DNA of 5,084 bases from Myxococcales bacterium (GTDB taxonomy: Bacteria > Myxococcota > Myxococcia > Myxococcales > Myxococcaceae): NCBI GenBank assembly GCA_009885595.1, contig VFKJ01001027.1, positions 1 through 5,084 on the forward strand, read 5' to 3'. The notes under the pieces were generated by a model that worked only from the letters and a program-made list of their open reading frames with translations, searched no databases and was not told where the DNA came from. The position numbers were made by a program, and so were the translations under genes. How positions within the stretch are numbered: the stretch's first letter is position 1; every line of letters begins with the position of its first letter. Below are positions 1-5,081 of the stretch, piece after piece.

Positions 1-759
1 CTGCAGAATCGGAACCTGCCGCGAGGGCATGGCGCTTCCCGAGAAGGCGCAGTCGAGCCCTGCCGTCTGCCCATCGGCTGCCGCGACGGGGGCCACCGAC
101 GCCAGCACGTCTGCGTGCGCGCACAGCATGCGGTACGTCATCGCGCCGCCCTGGGAGAAGCCGGTGAAGTGAATGCGCTTCGGATCGATGACCAGCGCAG
201 TGACGATCTGCTGCATGAACGTCCACACCTTCGGATCATCAGTGGAGGGCGTCCAGGTGTGGGTGAGGAGCACCAGGGGCGCGGTGGGCTGCACCACCAC
301 GTAGCCCAGCGCCGCCGCGCTCGTCTTCAGGCCGGTGCTCTTGTCTTCGGCGGCCGCCGTCATGGTCGCGCCGTGCACGTCGAACACGATGCCGCAGCCG
401 CCGCTGGTGCACGCCGGAGGAATCTCGACTTCGTAGGTGATCGAATCGCAGGTGAACGAGTGGTAGCCCGCGCTGACCGCGCTCACGCAGCCGCTCGGAG
501 CGACCACCGCGCCCCCGCCTCCGCCCGTCGCCCCGCCACCCGTTCCGCCGCCCGTCACGTTGCCACCCCCGGTGCCGGTTCCACCGCCCGTCAGCGCGCC
601 GCCGCCACCTCCCGTGCTGCCCCCGCCGGTCGCAGCGCCACCGCCCGTCGCAGTGCCGCCTCCCGTGGACGCGCCCCCGCCGCTCCCGGCATCGACGACG
701 GGAGACTGCCCTCCGCACCCCAGGAGCAACGAGAGCGAGACCGCCAGGAAGACGCGCAT
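1..759 (-). CDS. Secreted lipoprotein esterase, PHB depolymerase / feruloyl esterase (LpqC-like) family, C-terminus cut by window edge
   Basis: The reading frame is open from an ATG at 759 to the window edge, giving 253 residues without a stop. Residues 1-15 form a lipoprotein signal peptide with lipobox LLGC and Cys15 as the predicted lipidated residue, so the mature protein should sit on the outer or periplasmic face of a membrane. Residues 25-84 are a flexible Gly/Thr/Ala spacer. The catalytic domain starts near Cys91. It shows the oxyanion-type DVHG motif (His129, Gly130) and the nucleophile elbow GFSQGG with Ser202, both typical of COG3509-type alpha/beta hydrolases that cleave polyester or aromatic esters. 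Cysteines at 91, 104, 117 and 122, and two more later, suggest disulfides, consistent with export. The sequence stops at PSRQVPILQ, where the family normally continues into the HGxxD segment, so the catalytic Asp and His lie outside the window. The start is fixed by a strong ribosome binding site and by the signal peptide. The substrate cannot be read from the sequence. Confidence 0.88.
   Translation of the reverse strand, partial: MRVFLAVSLSLLLGCGGQSPVVDAGSGGGASTGGGTATGGGAATGGGSTGGGGGALTGGGTGTGGGNVTGGGTGGGATGGGGGAVVAPSGCVSAVSAGYHSFTCDSITYEVEIPPACTSGGCGIVFDVHGATMTAAAEDKSTGLKTSAAALGYVVVQPTAPLVLLTHTWTPSTDDPKVWTFMQQIVTALVIDPKRIHFTGFSQGGAMTYRMLCAHADVLASVAPVAAADGQTAGLDCAFSGSAMPSRQVPILQ
508..687 (-). 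repeat. Degenerate Gly/Thr codon repeat encoding the lipoprotein spacer
   Basis: These bases encode residues 25-84 of the lipoprotein. They contain nine copies of the tetrapeptide TGGG, separated by 0-4 variable residues (A, S, N, V, L, T, G). On the plus strand the unit reads roughly CCGCCCGT, and so produces a proline-rich shadow frame that is not a gene. Spacers of this kind commonly hold a globular domain away from the lipid anchor. Repeat number is likely to vary between strains through slippage; that is inference. Confidence 0.8.
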
Positions 760-765
760 GGCGCG

Positions 766-771
766 CTCCTT
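766..771 (-). promoter_or_regulatory. Ribosome binding site of the lipoprotein gene
   Basis: The minus strand reads AAGGAG followed by six bases and then ATG at 759. This near-ideal Shine-Dalgarno site lies in the 19-base gap after the macro-domain gene stop and fixes the lipoprotein start. Confidence 0.8.
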
Positions 772-778
772 ACGCCAT

Positions 779-1390
779 CTACGCCTTCTCGACGAACTGC
801 CTCACCTCGGGCGGGAGCTGGTCCAACACTTCGGGGAACTGCGCCGCGAGCACGTGCGCGACCGCGATGTAGTCGGGCAGTTGAAACCCGTAGAAGGTGA
901 CCCGCTCGATGCGCGTGTTCGGGTGAAGCGCGAGGTGCGCCTTGAGGGTCTCCGAGGCCACGCGAATCGGCTCGGCCACTCCGAGATTTCCGGTGCCGGC
1001 GCCGAGCGCGACCATCGCCACCGACTGCGCGCCCGCGCCTGGAATGCACTCGACCACGTCCCACAGCCGCTCGCAGGCGAGCCGAATGAGGTCGACCGTG
1101 GGGAAGCTCTTCCCGGTGAAGCCTTCGCGGTAGTCCATCACCGCCACGTGCGCGACCCAGACCGCGCGCGGGTGGGTGCCGGCGTGCGTGAGGAGCACCT
1201 CTCCAGGCTTCATCGGGCCGTGGAAATGATGCTCGAGCGCGGCGAGCACCTTCTCCTGGTAGCCCTTGCCGCACGCCTGCCGGATCGCCGCGGAGACGCC
1301 GGTGCCGAGCTGCGCGTTCGTGTTCGAGGCGTTCACCAGCACCGACTCGTCGCCGTCCGTGAGGCTGCCCTGCTTGATGAAGACCTTCAT
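779..1390 (-). CDS. Macro-domain (ADP-ribose-binding, Appr-1''-p processing-like) protein
   Basis: A 203-residue protein made of a single macro domain. Macro domains bind ADP-ribose and related nucleotides; many remove ADP-ribose from proteins or nucleic acids or deacetylate O-acetyl-ADP-ribose. Diagnostic segments are visible: VLVNASN (residues 17-23, the usual VNAAN with Ser replacing Ala), LGTGVSAAI (28-36, the GGGV-type loop), and ALGAGTGNLG (128-137, the phosphate-binding GxGxxG loop before the last helices). A cytoplasmic location is expected, as no signal peptide is seen. I chose ATG at 1390 because MKVFIKQGSL matches the usual first beta strand of the fold. The frame stays open upstream to 1507, but that would add 39 basic, non-conserved residues overlapping the divergent lipase gene. 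No well-spaced Shine-Dalgarno is present; a GGAGAAG lies 16 bases upstream, too far for a normal site. The lipoprotein gene follows after 19 bases, suggesting one transcript. Substrate and partner are unknown. Confidence 0.85.
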   Translation of the reverse strand: MKVFIKQGSLTDGDESVLVNASNTNAQLGTGVSAAIRQACGKGYQEKVLAALEHHFHGPMKPGEVLLTHAGTHPRAVWVAHVAVMDYREGFTGKSFPTVDLIRLACERLWDVVECIPGAGAQSVAMVALGAGTGNLGVAEPIRVASETLKAHLALHPNTRIERVTFYGFQLPDYIAVAHVLAAQFPEVLDQLPPEVRQFVEKA

Positions 1391-1487
1391 GGAACACGTC
1401 TTAGCGCTTCTCCGTTTGGCGTGATCTGCATGCCTTTTGTCGTCGCCTGCCGATGAACTGGGACCCGCCTGCACCGACAATGGGTGC
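1391..1487. promoter_or_regulatory. Divergent intergenic region between the macro-domain and lipase genes
   Basis: This 97-base gap separates two outward-reading genes, so promoters for both must lie in it or extend into the coding ends. It contains the least GC-rich patch in the neighbourhood (about 1414-1441), but I see no convincing -35/-10 pair, dyad operator or riboswitch. The call rests on gene arrangement alone. Confidence 0.4.
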
Positions 1488-2582
1488 ATGGCCATCGCCC
1501 GCGTCACCCGTTCCGTCGCTGCACCCGTTCAGGCTCCTGCTTCGAAGAAGGCCGCTCCCGCTCCCGCCGTCGCGCAGAGGGCGACCGGCTGGACCGCGAA
1601 GGTGAGCAACCCGATCGCCCGCATCGGCGACGCGTTCAAGAGCGCGACCGTGCCCTTCGTGCAGGTCCCCGGCCCGAAGATCGACCCGTTCAACGCCAGC
1701 AAGGACTGGATGTCGGATCGCGTGTTCAACAAGCTCAAGCCCAACGGGCCCATCGAGACACTCCAGGGTCCGCAGCGCGTCGCCTACGGGCCGCTGCAGG
1801 CGCCGCCCACGCTGAAACGCCCGGTGGTGATGATCCCCGGGCTCACCATGCCGGCCAAGAGCTTCGATCGCATGGGTGATCAGCTCGCGACCAACAAGGC
1901 CAACGGCCCGGTCGTCGTCTACGTCGCCTCGCAGGACAAGTTCCGCCTCGGAGATCAGCAGGGCCGCGAGGCGACCGCGGCGGAGCTGAAGAGCGCGAAG
2001 GTCTTCGAGGTCGAGTACCGCGACCCCTGGGCCTCCCCCACCCTCAAGGCCCCGCAGATCGCCAGGGCCCTCGAGCGCGTCGCCCAGGCCACCGGGCAAG
2101 GCGGCGTCGACGTGGTGACGCACAGCGCGGGTGGCACGGACTTCCGGCTCTACCTCGACGGGCGCGACGCCTCGAAGGGTCCGAAGATCGAACACGCGGT
2201 GATGATCGGTCCCGCCTCGCACGGCACCTACCTCGGCAACATCGGCTCGGTGGTCGGCAACCCGGTGAAGAACGTCGACGACGCCTCGCGCGAGCTCGCG
2301 GTCGGCTCGAAGATGATCGACGACCTCAACGCCACCTGGGGCCGCCAGCGCGGCCAGGTCGCCAGCGGCGTCACCATCATCGGCACCACCGGCACCCCGA
2401 CCCTCGGCCCGAAGAAGGGCGTGTTCGAAGACGGCGATGGCTACATGCCGTCCGCGCAGCTCGACCTGCCCGGCGCGAAGACCGTGCGCATGGAAGGCCC
2501 GCACAACACCCCGCTCGCTCACCTCTGGCAGGTGCAGTACTCGGGCGTGGTGAACGCCGCCTTCGAGGCGCTGGGCAGCTGA
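1488..2582 (+). CDS. Alpha/beta-hydrolase, class 2 lipase-like esterase
   Basis: A 364-residue alpha/beta hydrolase predicted to cleave acyl esters. Residues 111-119 (RPVVMIPGL) form the strand and oxyanion-hole loop. VDVVTHSAGG carries the nucleophile Ser213 in a THSAGG elbow, a variant of the AHSMGG of small bacterial lipases. GPASHGT (241-247) matches the P-x-x-G-T segment that follows in class 2 lipases, and VGSKMIDDLN (272-281) matches their GS-x-x-L-x-x-LN segment. The acid is probably Asp315 or Asp317 in FEDGDGYMP, and the base His339 (GPHNTPL) or His345. The N-terminus to about residue 32 is Ala/Pro/Lys-rich with no Sec signal or lipobox, so export, if any, is not classical. ATG at 1488 is preferred; an upstream in-frame TTG at 1437 would add 17 non-conserved residues. 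Neither start has a good Shine-Dalgarno. The gene diverges from the macro-domain gene and abuts the convergent DUF3037 gene. Triacylglycerol lipase and short-chain esterase remain equally possible. Confidence 0.8.
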   Translation: MAIARVTRSVAAPVQAPASKKAAPAPAVAQRATGWTAKVSNPIARIGDAFKSATVPFVQVPGPKIDPFNASKDWMSDRVFNKLKPNGPIETLQGPQRVAYGPLQAPPTLKRPVVMIPGLTMPAKSFDRMGDQLATNKANGPVVVYVASQDKFRLGDQQGREATAAELKSAKVFEVEYRDPWASPTLKAPQIARALERVAQATGQGGVDVVTHSAGGTDFRLYLDGRDASKGPKIEHAVMIGPASHGTYLGNIGSVVGNPVKNVDDASRELAVGSKMIDDLNATWGRQRGQVASGVTIIGTTGTPTLGPKKGVFEDGDGYMPSAQLDLPGAKTVRMEGPHNTPLAHLWQVQYSGVVNAAFEALGS

Positions 2583-2966
2583 TCAGCGCACGAAGCGGTT
2601 CATCAGCTGCTCCAGCAGCGGCGCGGTGTCCTCACACAACCCGGAGTGCACCGACGACACCTGCACCACCGTGCTGCGCGGCGCGACCAGCCAGTGAAAG
2701 CGCTCACTGCGCGGGAGCAGCGCGATCGGCCCCGCGGTGGGCTCCCCGGCGGCGATGCGCGGAAACACCTCGAGGTGCTCGCGCAGCTCGGCGCCATCGA
2801 CCCCGGGCCACCACGCCCTCAACCTCGCCTCGTCGAGGAGCACGCTGGCCGCGAGGTAGTCGCGCGTCGGGCAGTGAACGATCACCCCCGCATTGAGGAA
2901 CTCGCCGCGCTCCACCCGCGGCACCACCCGGATGACGGCGTAGTCAAACGAGCTGGGCGCGGGCAC
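2583..2966 (-). CDS. DUF3037 family protein, partner of the HipA-like kinase
   Basis: A 127-residue protein recognisable as DUF3037, a family of unknown biochemical function often encoded beside small HipA-like kinases. The signature block YAVIRVVPRVERGEFLNAG occupies residues 9-27 and continues into VIVHC. A second conserved-looking block, RFHWLVAP with VSSVHSGLC, spans residues 89-111. There is no signal peptide, membrane segment or helix-turn-helix. The start is GTG at 2966, supported by a GGAGGAGG site six bases upstream that lies inside the kinase coding sequence. The first 23 bases overlap the kinase gene end, a sign of translational coupling. The stop abuts the lipase stop on the other strand with no spacer, so no terminator fits between them. 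A role as regulator, adaptor or antitoxin of the kinase is inferred only from gene pairing. Confidence 0.85.
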   Translation of the reverse strand: MPAPSSFDYAVIRVVPRVERGEFLNAGVIVHCPTRDYLAASVLLDEARLRAWWPGVDGAELREHLEVFPRIAAGEPTAGPIALLPRSERFHWLVAPRSTVVQVSSVHSGLCEDTAPLLEQLMNRFVR

Positions 2967-3711
2967 GGGTGGCCTCCTCCACGAAGCGGGCGCGATGGGC
3001 CAGGCGCGTCTCGAGGAACCGCACGTACGCGGCCTTCACCTCCGCCGCGCTCGCGAAGCCGGGCTCGTCCGAGAGCCACGCGTCCGGCACGTTCGCCACC
3101 ACCGCCTCCAGCTGCGCGCGCGTCAGCTCGAAGCGCACCTCGGCCAGCACGCTCGCGAAGCGCAGCAGCACGTGCTGCCGAATGGGCGGGAAGGTCGAGC
3201 GCGCCGCCTCGTCGGGATCCGCCCAGGCGTGGTGGAAGTAGAGCGAGGCGCCGTGATCGATGAGCCAGAGCTTGCGGTGCCAGGTGAGCAGGTTCGGGTT
3301 CTTCGCGGTGCGATCGACGTTGAGCACCAGCGCATCGAAGGCCAGCACCGCGCTGGCGAGCGCTGGGGTGAGCGGGCCCGGCACCAGGGGATCGAACGTG
3401 ATGGAGCCGGGCAACCAATCGAGCCCGACGTTGAGCCCGCCGCTGGCGTTGAGCAGCTCGCGAATCTCATCGTGCGGCTCGTTGAGGCCGAACTTCGGGT
3501 CGAGGTCCAGAAAGACCAACTCCGGCACGGGCAGGCCGAGCGCGCGCGCGAGCTCTCCTGAGATGAGCTCGGCGATGAGCGCCTTCTTCCCCTGCCCGGC
3601 GCCCCGGAACTTCATCACGTAGAGGCCCTCGTCTGACGCCTCGACGATCGCCGGCAGCGAGCCACCTTCACGCAGCGGGCGCACGTAGCGGGTGACGCTC
3701 AACGTCTTCAT
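2944..3711 (-). CDS. HipA-like Ser/Thr kinase (small, HipA_2 type)
   Basis: A 255-residue protein of the HipA-like kinase superfamily. Residues 31-35 (YVMKF) contain the probable ATP-contacting Lys34, followed by a Gly-rich segment RGAGQGKK (36-43) and a helix with Glu48. NVDRTAKNPN (131-140) matches the HipA catalytic loop: Asp133 as base and Asn138 five residues later as metal ligand, the same spacing as Asp309/Asn314 of E. coli HipA. LWLIDHGASL (148-157) supplies the metal-binding Asp152 that replaces the DFG motif. All three key residues are present, so an active kinase is plausible. At 255 residues it is far shorter than E. coli HipA (about 440) and appears to lack the N-terminal subdomain. 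E. coli HipA phosphorylates glutamyl-tRNA synthetase; the target here is unknown. The downstream DUF3037 gene overlaps by 23 bases. No HipB-like helix-turn-helix gene lies in the window. ATG at 3711 has no close Shine-Dalgarno; a GGGAGGGAG lies more than 20 bases upstream. Confidence 0.85.
   Translation of the reverse strand: MKTLSVTRYVRPLREGGSLPAIVEASDEGLYVMKFRGAGQGKKALIAELISGELARALGLPVPELVFLDLDPKFGLNEPHDEIRELLNASGGLNVGLDWLPGSITFDPLVPGPLTPALASAVLAFDALVLNVDRTAKNPNLLTWHRKLWLIDHGASLYFHHAWADPDEAARSTFPPIRQHVLLRFASVLAEVRFELTRAQLEAVVANVPDAWLSDEPGFASAAEVKAAYVRFLETRLAHRARFVEEATRARAQLV
2973..2980 (-). promoter_or_regulatory. Ribosome binding site of the DUF3037 gene, inside the kinase gene
   Basis: The minus strand reads GGAGGAGG, then six bases, then GTG at 2966. 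It decides in favour of the GTG start and supports coupled translation with the overlapping kinase gene. Confidence 0.7.
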
Positions 3712-3755
3712 CGCGGGTGGTTTCTACGCCGGGTCTCCCTCCCGCGCCCGAAAAG

Positions 3756-3800
3756 TGGAAGTGACAGACGGCACCTCCAGGAGCGCTTTTGTCACTTCCA
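3756..3800. repeat. 11-bp perfect inverted repeat in a divergent promoter region
   Basis: TGGAAGTGACA at 3756-3766 is exactly mirrored by TGTCACTTCCA at 3790-3800. One G-T and one A-T match extend the arms inward to 13. The loop, about 19-23 bases, holds a smaller CTCC/GGAG dyad. The site lies 45 bases upstream of the kinase start and about 100 bases upstream of the glycosyltransferase start. It may be a regulator-binding operator, a stem-loop in the kinase leader RNA, or a small dispersed palindromic element. On the minus strand a short TTTT tract follows closely, but with no gene upstream on that strand a terminator role is unlikely. Confidence 0.7.
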
Positions 3801-3807
3801 GCCTTCC

Positions 3808-3823
3808 GCGCGGGCCCCCGCGC
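3808..3823. repeat. Compact GC palindrome beside the larger inverted repeat
   Basis: GCGCGGG and CCCGCGC are perfect 7-bp arms separated by two bases. As RNA this would fold as a 6-bp stem with a four-base loop. It begins eight bases after the larger inverted repeat. There is no T-run on either side. Such palindromes also arise by chance in GC-rich intergenic DNA. Confidence 0.5.
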
Positions 3824-3891
3824 CACCTTGTCAGCTCGAGAACAGCCTCGCCTTCCAGTCCGGACGGTTGCGTGGGCCCTCGCCGTGCAGT

Positions 3892-3897
3892 GAGGAG
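3892..3897 (+). promoter_or_regulatory. Ribosome binding site of the glycosyltransferase gene
   Basis: GAGGAG is followed by five C residues and then ATG at 3903. This well-placed Shine-Dalgarno site fixes the start. Confidence 0.75.
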
Positions 3898-3902
3898 CCC
3901 CC

Positions 3903-5033
3903 ATGCTCGTGTTGTTCGCCGTCAGCGCCTTCTTCTGGGTCCTGCAGCTGGTGCTCCTGCTCAGGACGAGGGCGGTGCTGCCGCTGCTCTCTTCGCTTCC
4001 GCCCGGTCGGCTCGAGAAGTGGCCGACGGTGTCCCTCGTGGTGCCCGCCCGCGACGAGGGGGCGACGGTGAAGGAAGCGCTGCGGGCCCGCTTGAGCGAG
4101 GGCTACCCCGCGCTCGAGGTGGTGTTCGTCGACGACCGCTCCACCGACGACACCGGGGCGCAGGCGCGCGCGCTCGCCGTCACCGAGCCGCGCCTCACCG
4201 TCACCCGCGTCGACACGCTGCCCGAAGGCTGGCTGGGCAAAGTGCACGCGCTGCAGCAGGGGCTCTGGGTCGCTCGGGGAGAGTGGATTCTCTTCTCCGA
4301 TGCCGACGTGCACCTGACGCCGGGCACGCTGCAGCGGGTCATCTGCTGGGCCGAGACCGAGAAGGTGGATCACGTCTGCGCGATGCCTTCGGTGCAGCCG
4401 GGCGATCTCCTCACCTCGCTGAGCCTCGCCTCGTTCTTCCGCGTCGTGGTGTTCGGAGGGCGGATGTGGGCGGTGCCCGATGACTCCTCGAAGGCCGCGG
4501 GGGGCGTCGGCGCGTTCAACCTCTTCCGGCGCAGCGCGCTCGAGCGCACGCCTGGGCTCGAGTGGCTCAAGATGGAGATCGCCGACGACGCGGCGCTGGG
4601 CGTGATGCTCAAGCGCGCCGGCGCGCGGCAGCGGGTGCTGATCGCCCGCGAGGCGGTGTCGCTGCAGTTCTATCCTTCGTATGGCGTGATGGCGCGCGCG
4701 CTGGAGAAGAACGGGGCGCAGCTGCCGTTTCTGCCGATGCTGTTCGGGCTGAGCCTGTTGGTGGCGATCGAGTGGGGCTGGCTGGCGGGGCTGACGCCCA
4801 CCCTGTGGCCTGCGGCGCTCGCCGTCGGGGTCCTCGCGGCCATCGCCGGCGCGGTCACCGCGCGGTGGCTGGGAAACCCCGTGGGGCCCGGGCTGTTTTC
4901 GGTGGTGGGGACGGTGCTCATCGCCGCGGTGCTGGCGCGCTCGTCGTTCCTCGCGTGGCGCCGTGGCGGGGTGGTGTGGCGGGGTACGTTCTATTCGACC
5001 GCGGCGGTGCGGGCGGGTCGGCGACTGCTTTGA
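3903..5033 (+). CDS. Membrane-anchored family 2 glycosyltransferase, HpnB/CrtQ-like
   Basis: A 376-residue inverting GT-A glycosyltransferase that should transfer a sugar from a nucleotide donor on the cytoplasmic membrane face. Residues 1-20 form an N-terminal membrane anchor. The catalytic domain shows VSLVVPARDE (43-52), the nucleotide-contacting VDDRSTDDT (76-84), GWLGKVHAL (109-117, characteristic of the hopene-associated HpnB and carotenoid CrtQ groups), the DxD motif in FSDADVH (131-137, Asp133/Asp135), and the acceptor-side EIADDAALG (225-233) with the probable base among Asp228/Asp229. Two or three hydrophobic segments lie between about 273 and 350, followed by WRGTFYS (359-365), a common C-terminal signature of this group. 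Length is normal for the family. The acceptor may be a hopanoid, carotenoid or other lipid; no hopanoid or carotenoid gene lies in the window to decide. It diverges from the kinase gene across a 191-base gap and is followed by a stem-loop. Confidence 0.88.
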   Translation: MLVLFAVSAFFWVLQLVLLLRTRAVLPLLSSLPPGRLEKWPTVSLVVPARDEGATVKEALRARLSEGYPALEVVFVDDRSTDDTGAQARALAVTEPRLTVTRVDTLPEGWLGKVHALQQGLWVARGEWILFSDADVHLTPGTLQRVICWAETEKVDHVCAMPSVQPGDLLTSLSLASFFRVVVFGGRMWAVPDDSSKAAGGVGAFNLFRRSALERTPGLEWLKMEIADDAALGVMLKRAGARQRVLIAREAVSLQFYPSYGVMARALEKNGAQLPFLPMLFGLSLLVAIEWGWLAGLTPTLWPAALAVGVLAAIAGAVTARWLGNPVGPGLFSVVGTVLIAAVLARSSFLAWRRGGVVWRGTFYSTAAVRAGRRLL

Positions 5034-5054
5034 TCAGCCCGGCCCCTCACCCTG

Positions 5055-5081
5055 CCCTCTCCCCGCTGCGCAGGGAGAGGG
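5055..5081. repeat. 9-bp perfect stem-loop after the glycosyltransferase gene (REP-like palindrome or terminator)
   Basis: CCCTCTCCC at 5055-5063 is exactly mirrored by GGGAGAGGG at 5073-5081, with a 9-base loop that itself has two more inner pairs. It starts 21 bases after the glycosyltransferase stop. No T-run follows within the window. The CCCTCACCCTGCCCTCTCCC context resembles abundant intergenic palindromes seen in many GC-rich proteobacterial and myxobacterial genomes, so a dispersed element is at least as likely as a dedicated terminator. It may continue past the window edge. Confidence 0.65.

Noticed and set aside
560..1456. Long plus-strand frame (298 codons) opposite the lipoprotein and macro-domain genes
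   Set aside because: Its proline-rich start is the antisense of the Gly/Thr spacer and the remainder is antisense to the macro domain. It has no recognisable domain and the opposite strand has clear families.
1437..1487. TTG start at 1437 for the lipase
   Set aside because: It adds 17 residues without conserved features and has no Shine-Dalgarno; ATG at 1488 is the simpler choice, though not proven.
1391..1507. N-terminal extension of the macro-domain protein to a start at 1507
   Set aside because: The 39 extra residues are not macro-domain-like and would overlap the divergent lipase start. The domain begins at MKVFIKQGSL.
1401..2522. 373-codon minus-strand frame opposite the lipase
   Set aside because: It is rich in Arg/Gly/Ala/Asp/His as expected of an antisense shadow in GC-rich DNA. 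The plus strand encodes a clear alpha/beta hydrolase with catalytic motifs.
2646..3561. Plus-strand frames opposite the kinase and DUF3037 genes
   Set aside because: Arg/Pro/His-rich compositions without domains; the minus strand encodes recognised families.
3789..3833. Two TTGTCA hexamers (3789-3794 and 3828-3833) as -35 promoter elements for the glycosyltransferase
   Set aside because: Neither has a recognisable -10 box at normal spacing, and the first is part of the inverted repeat arm.
3668..3904. 78-codon minus-strand frame across the 3712-3902 gap, considered as a possible missing HipB-like antitoxin
   Set aside because: The translation shows no helix-turn-helix, overlaps the kinase start in another frame, and spans the inverted repeats. 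I see no gene in this gap.
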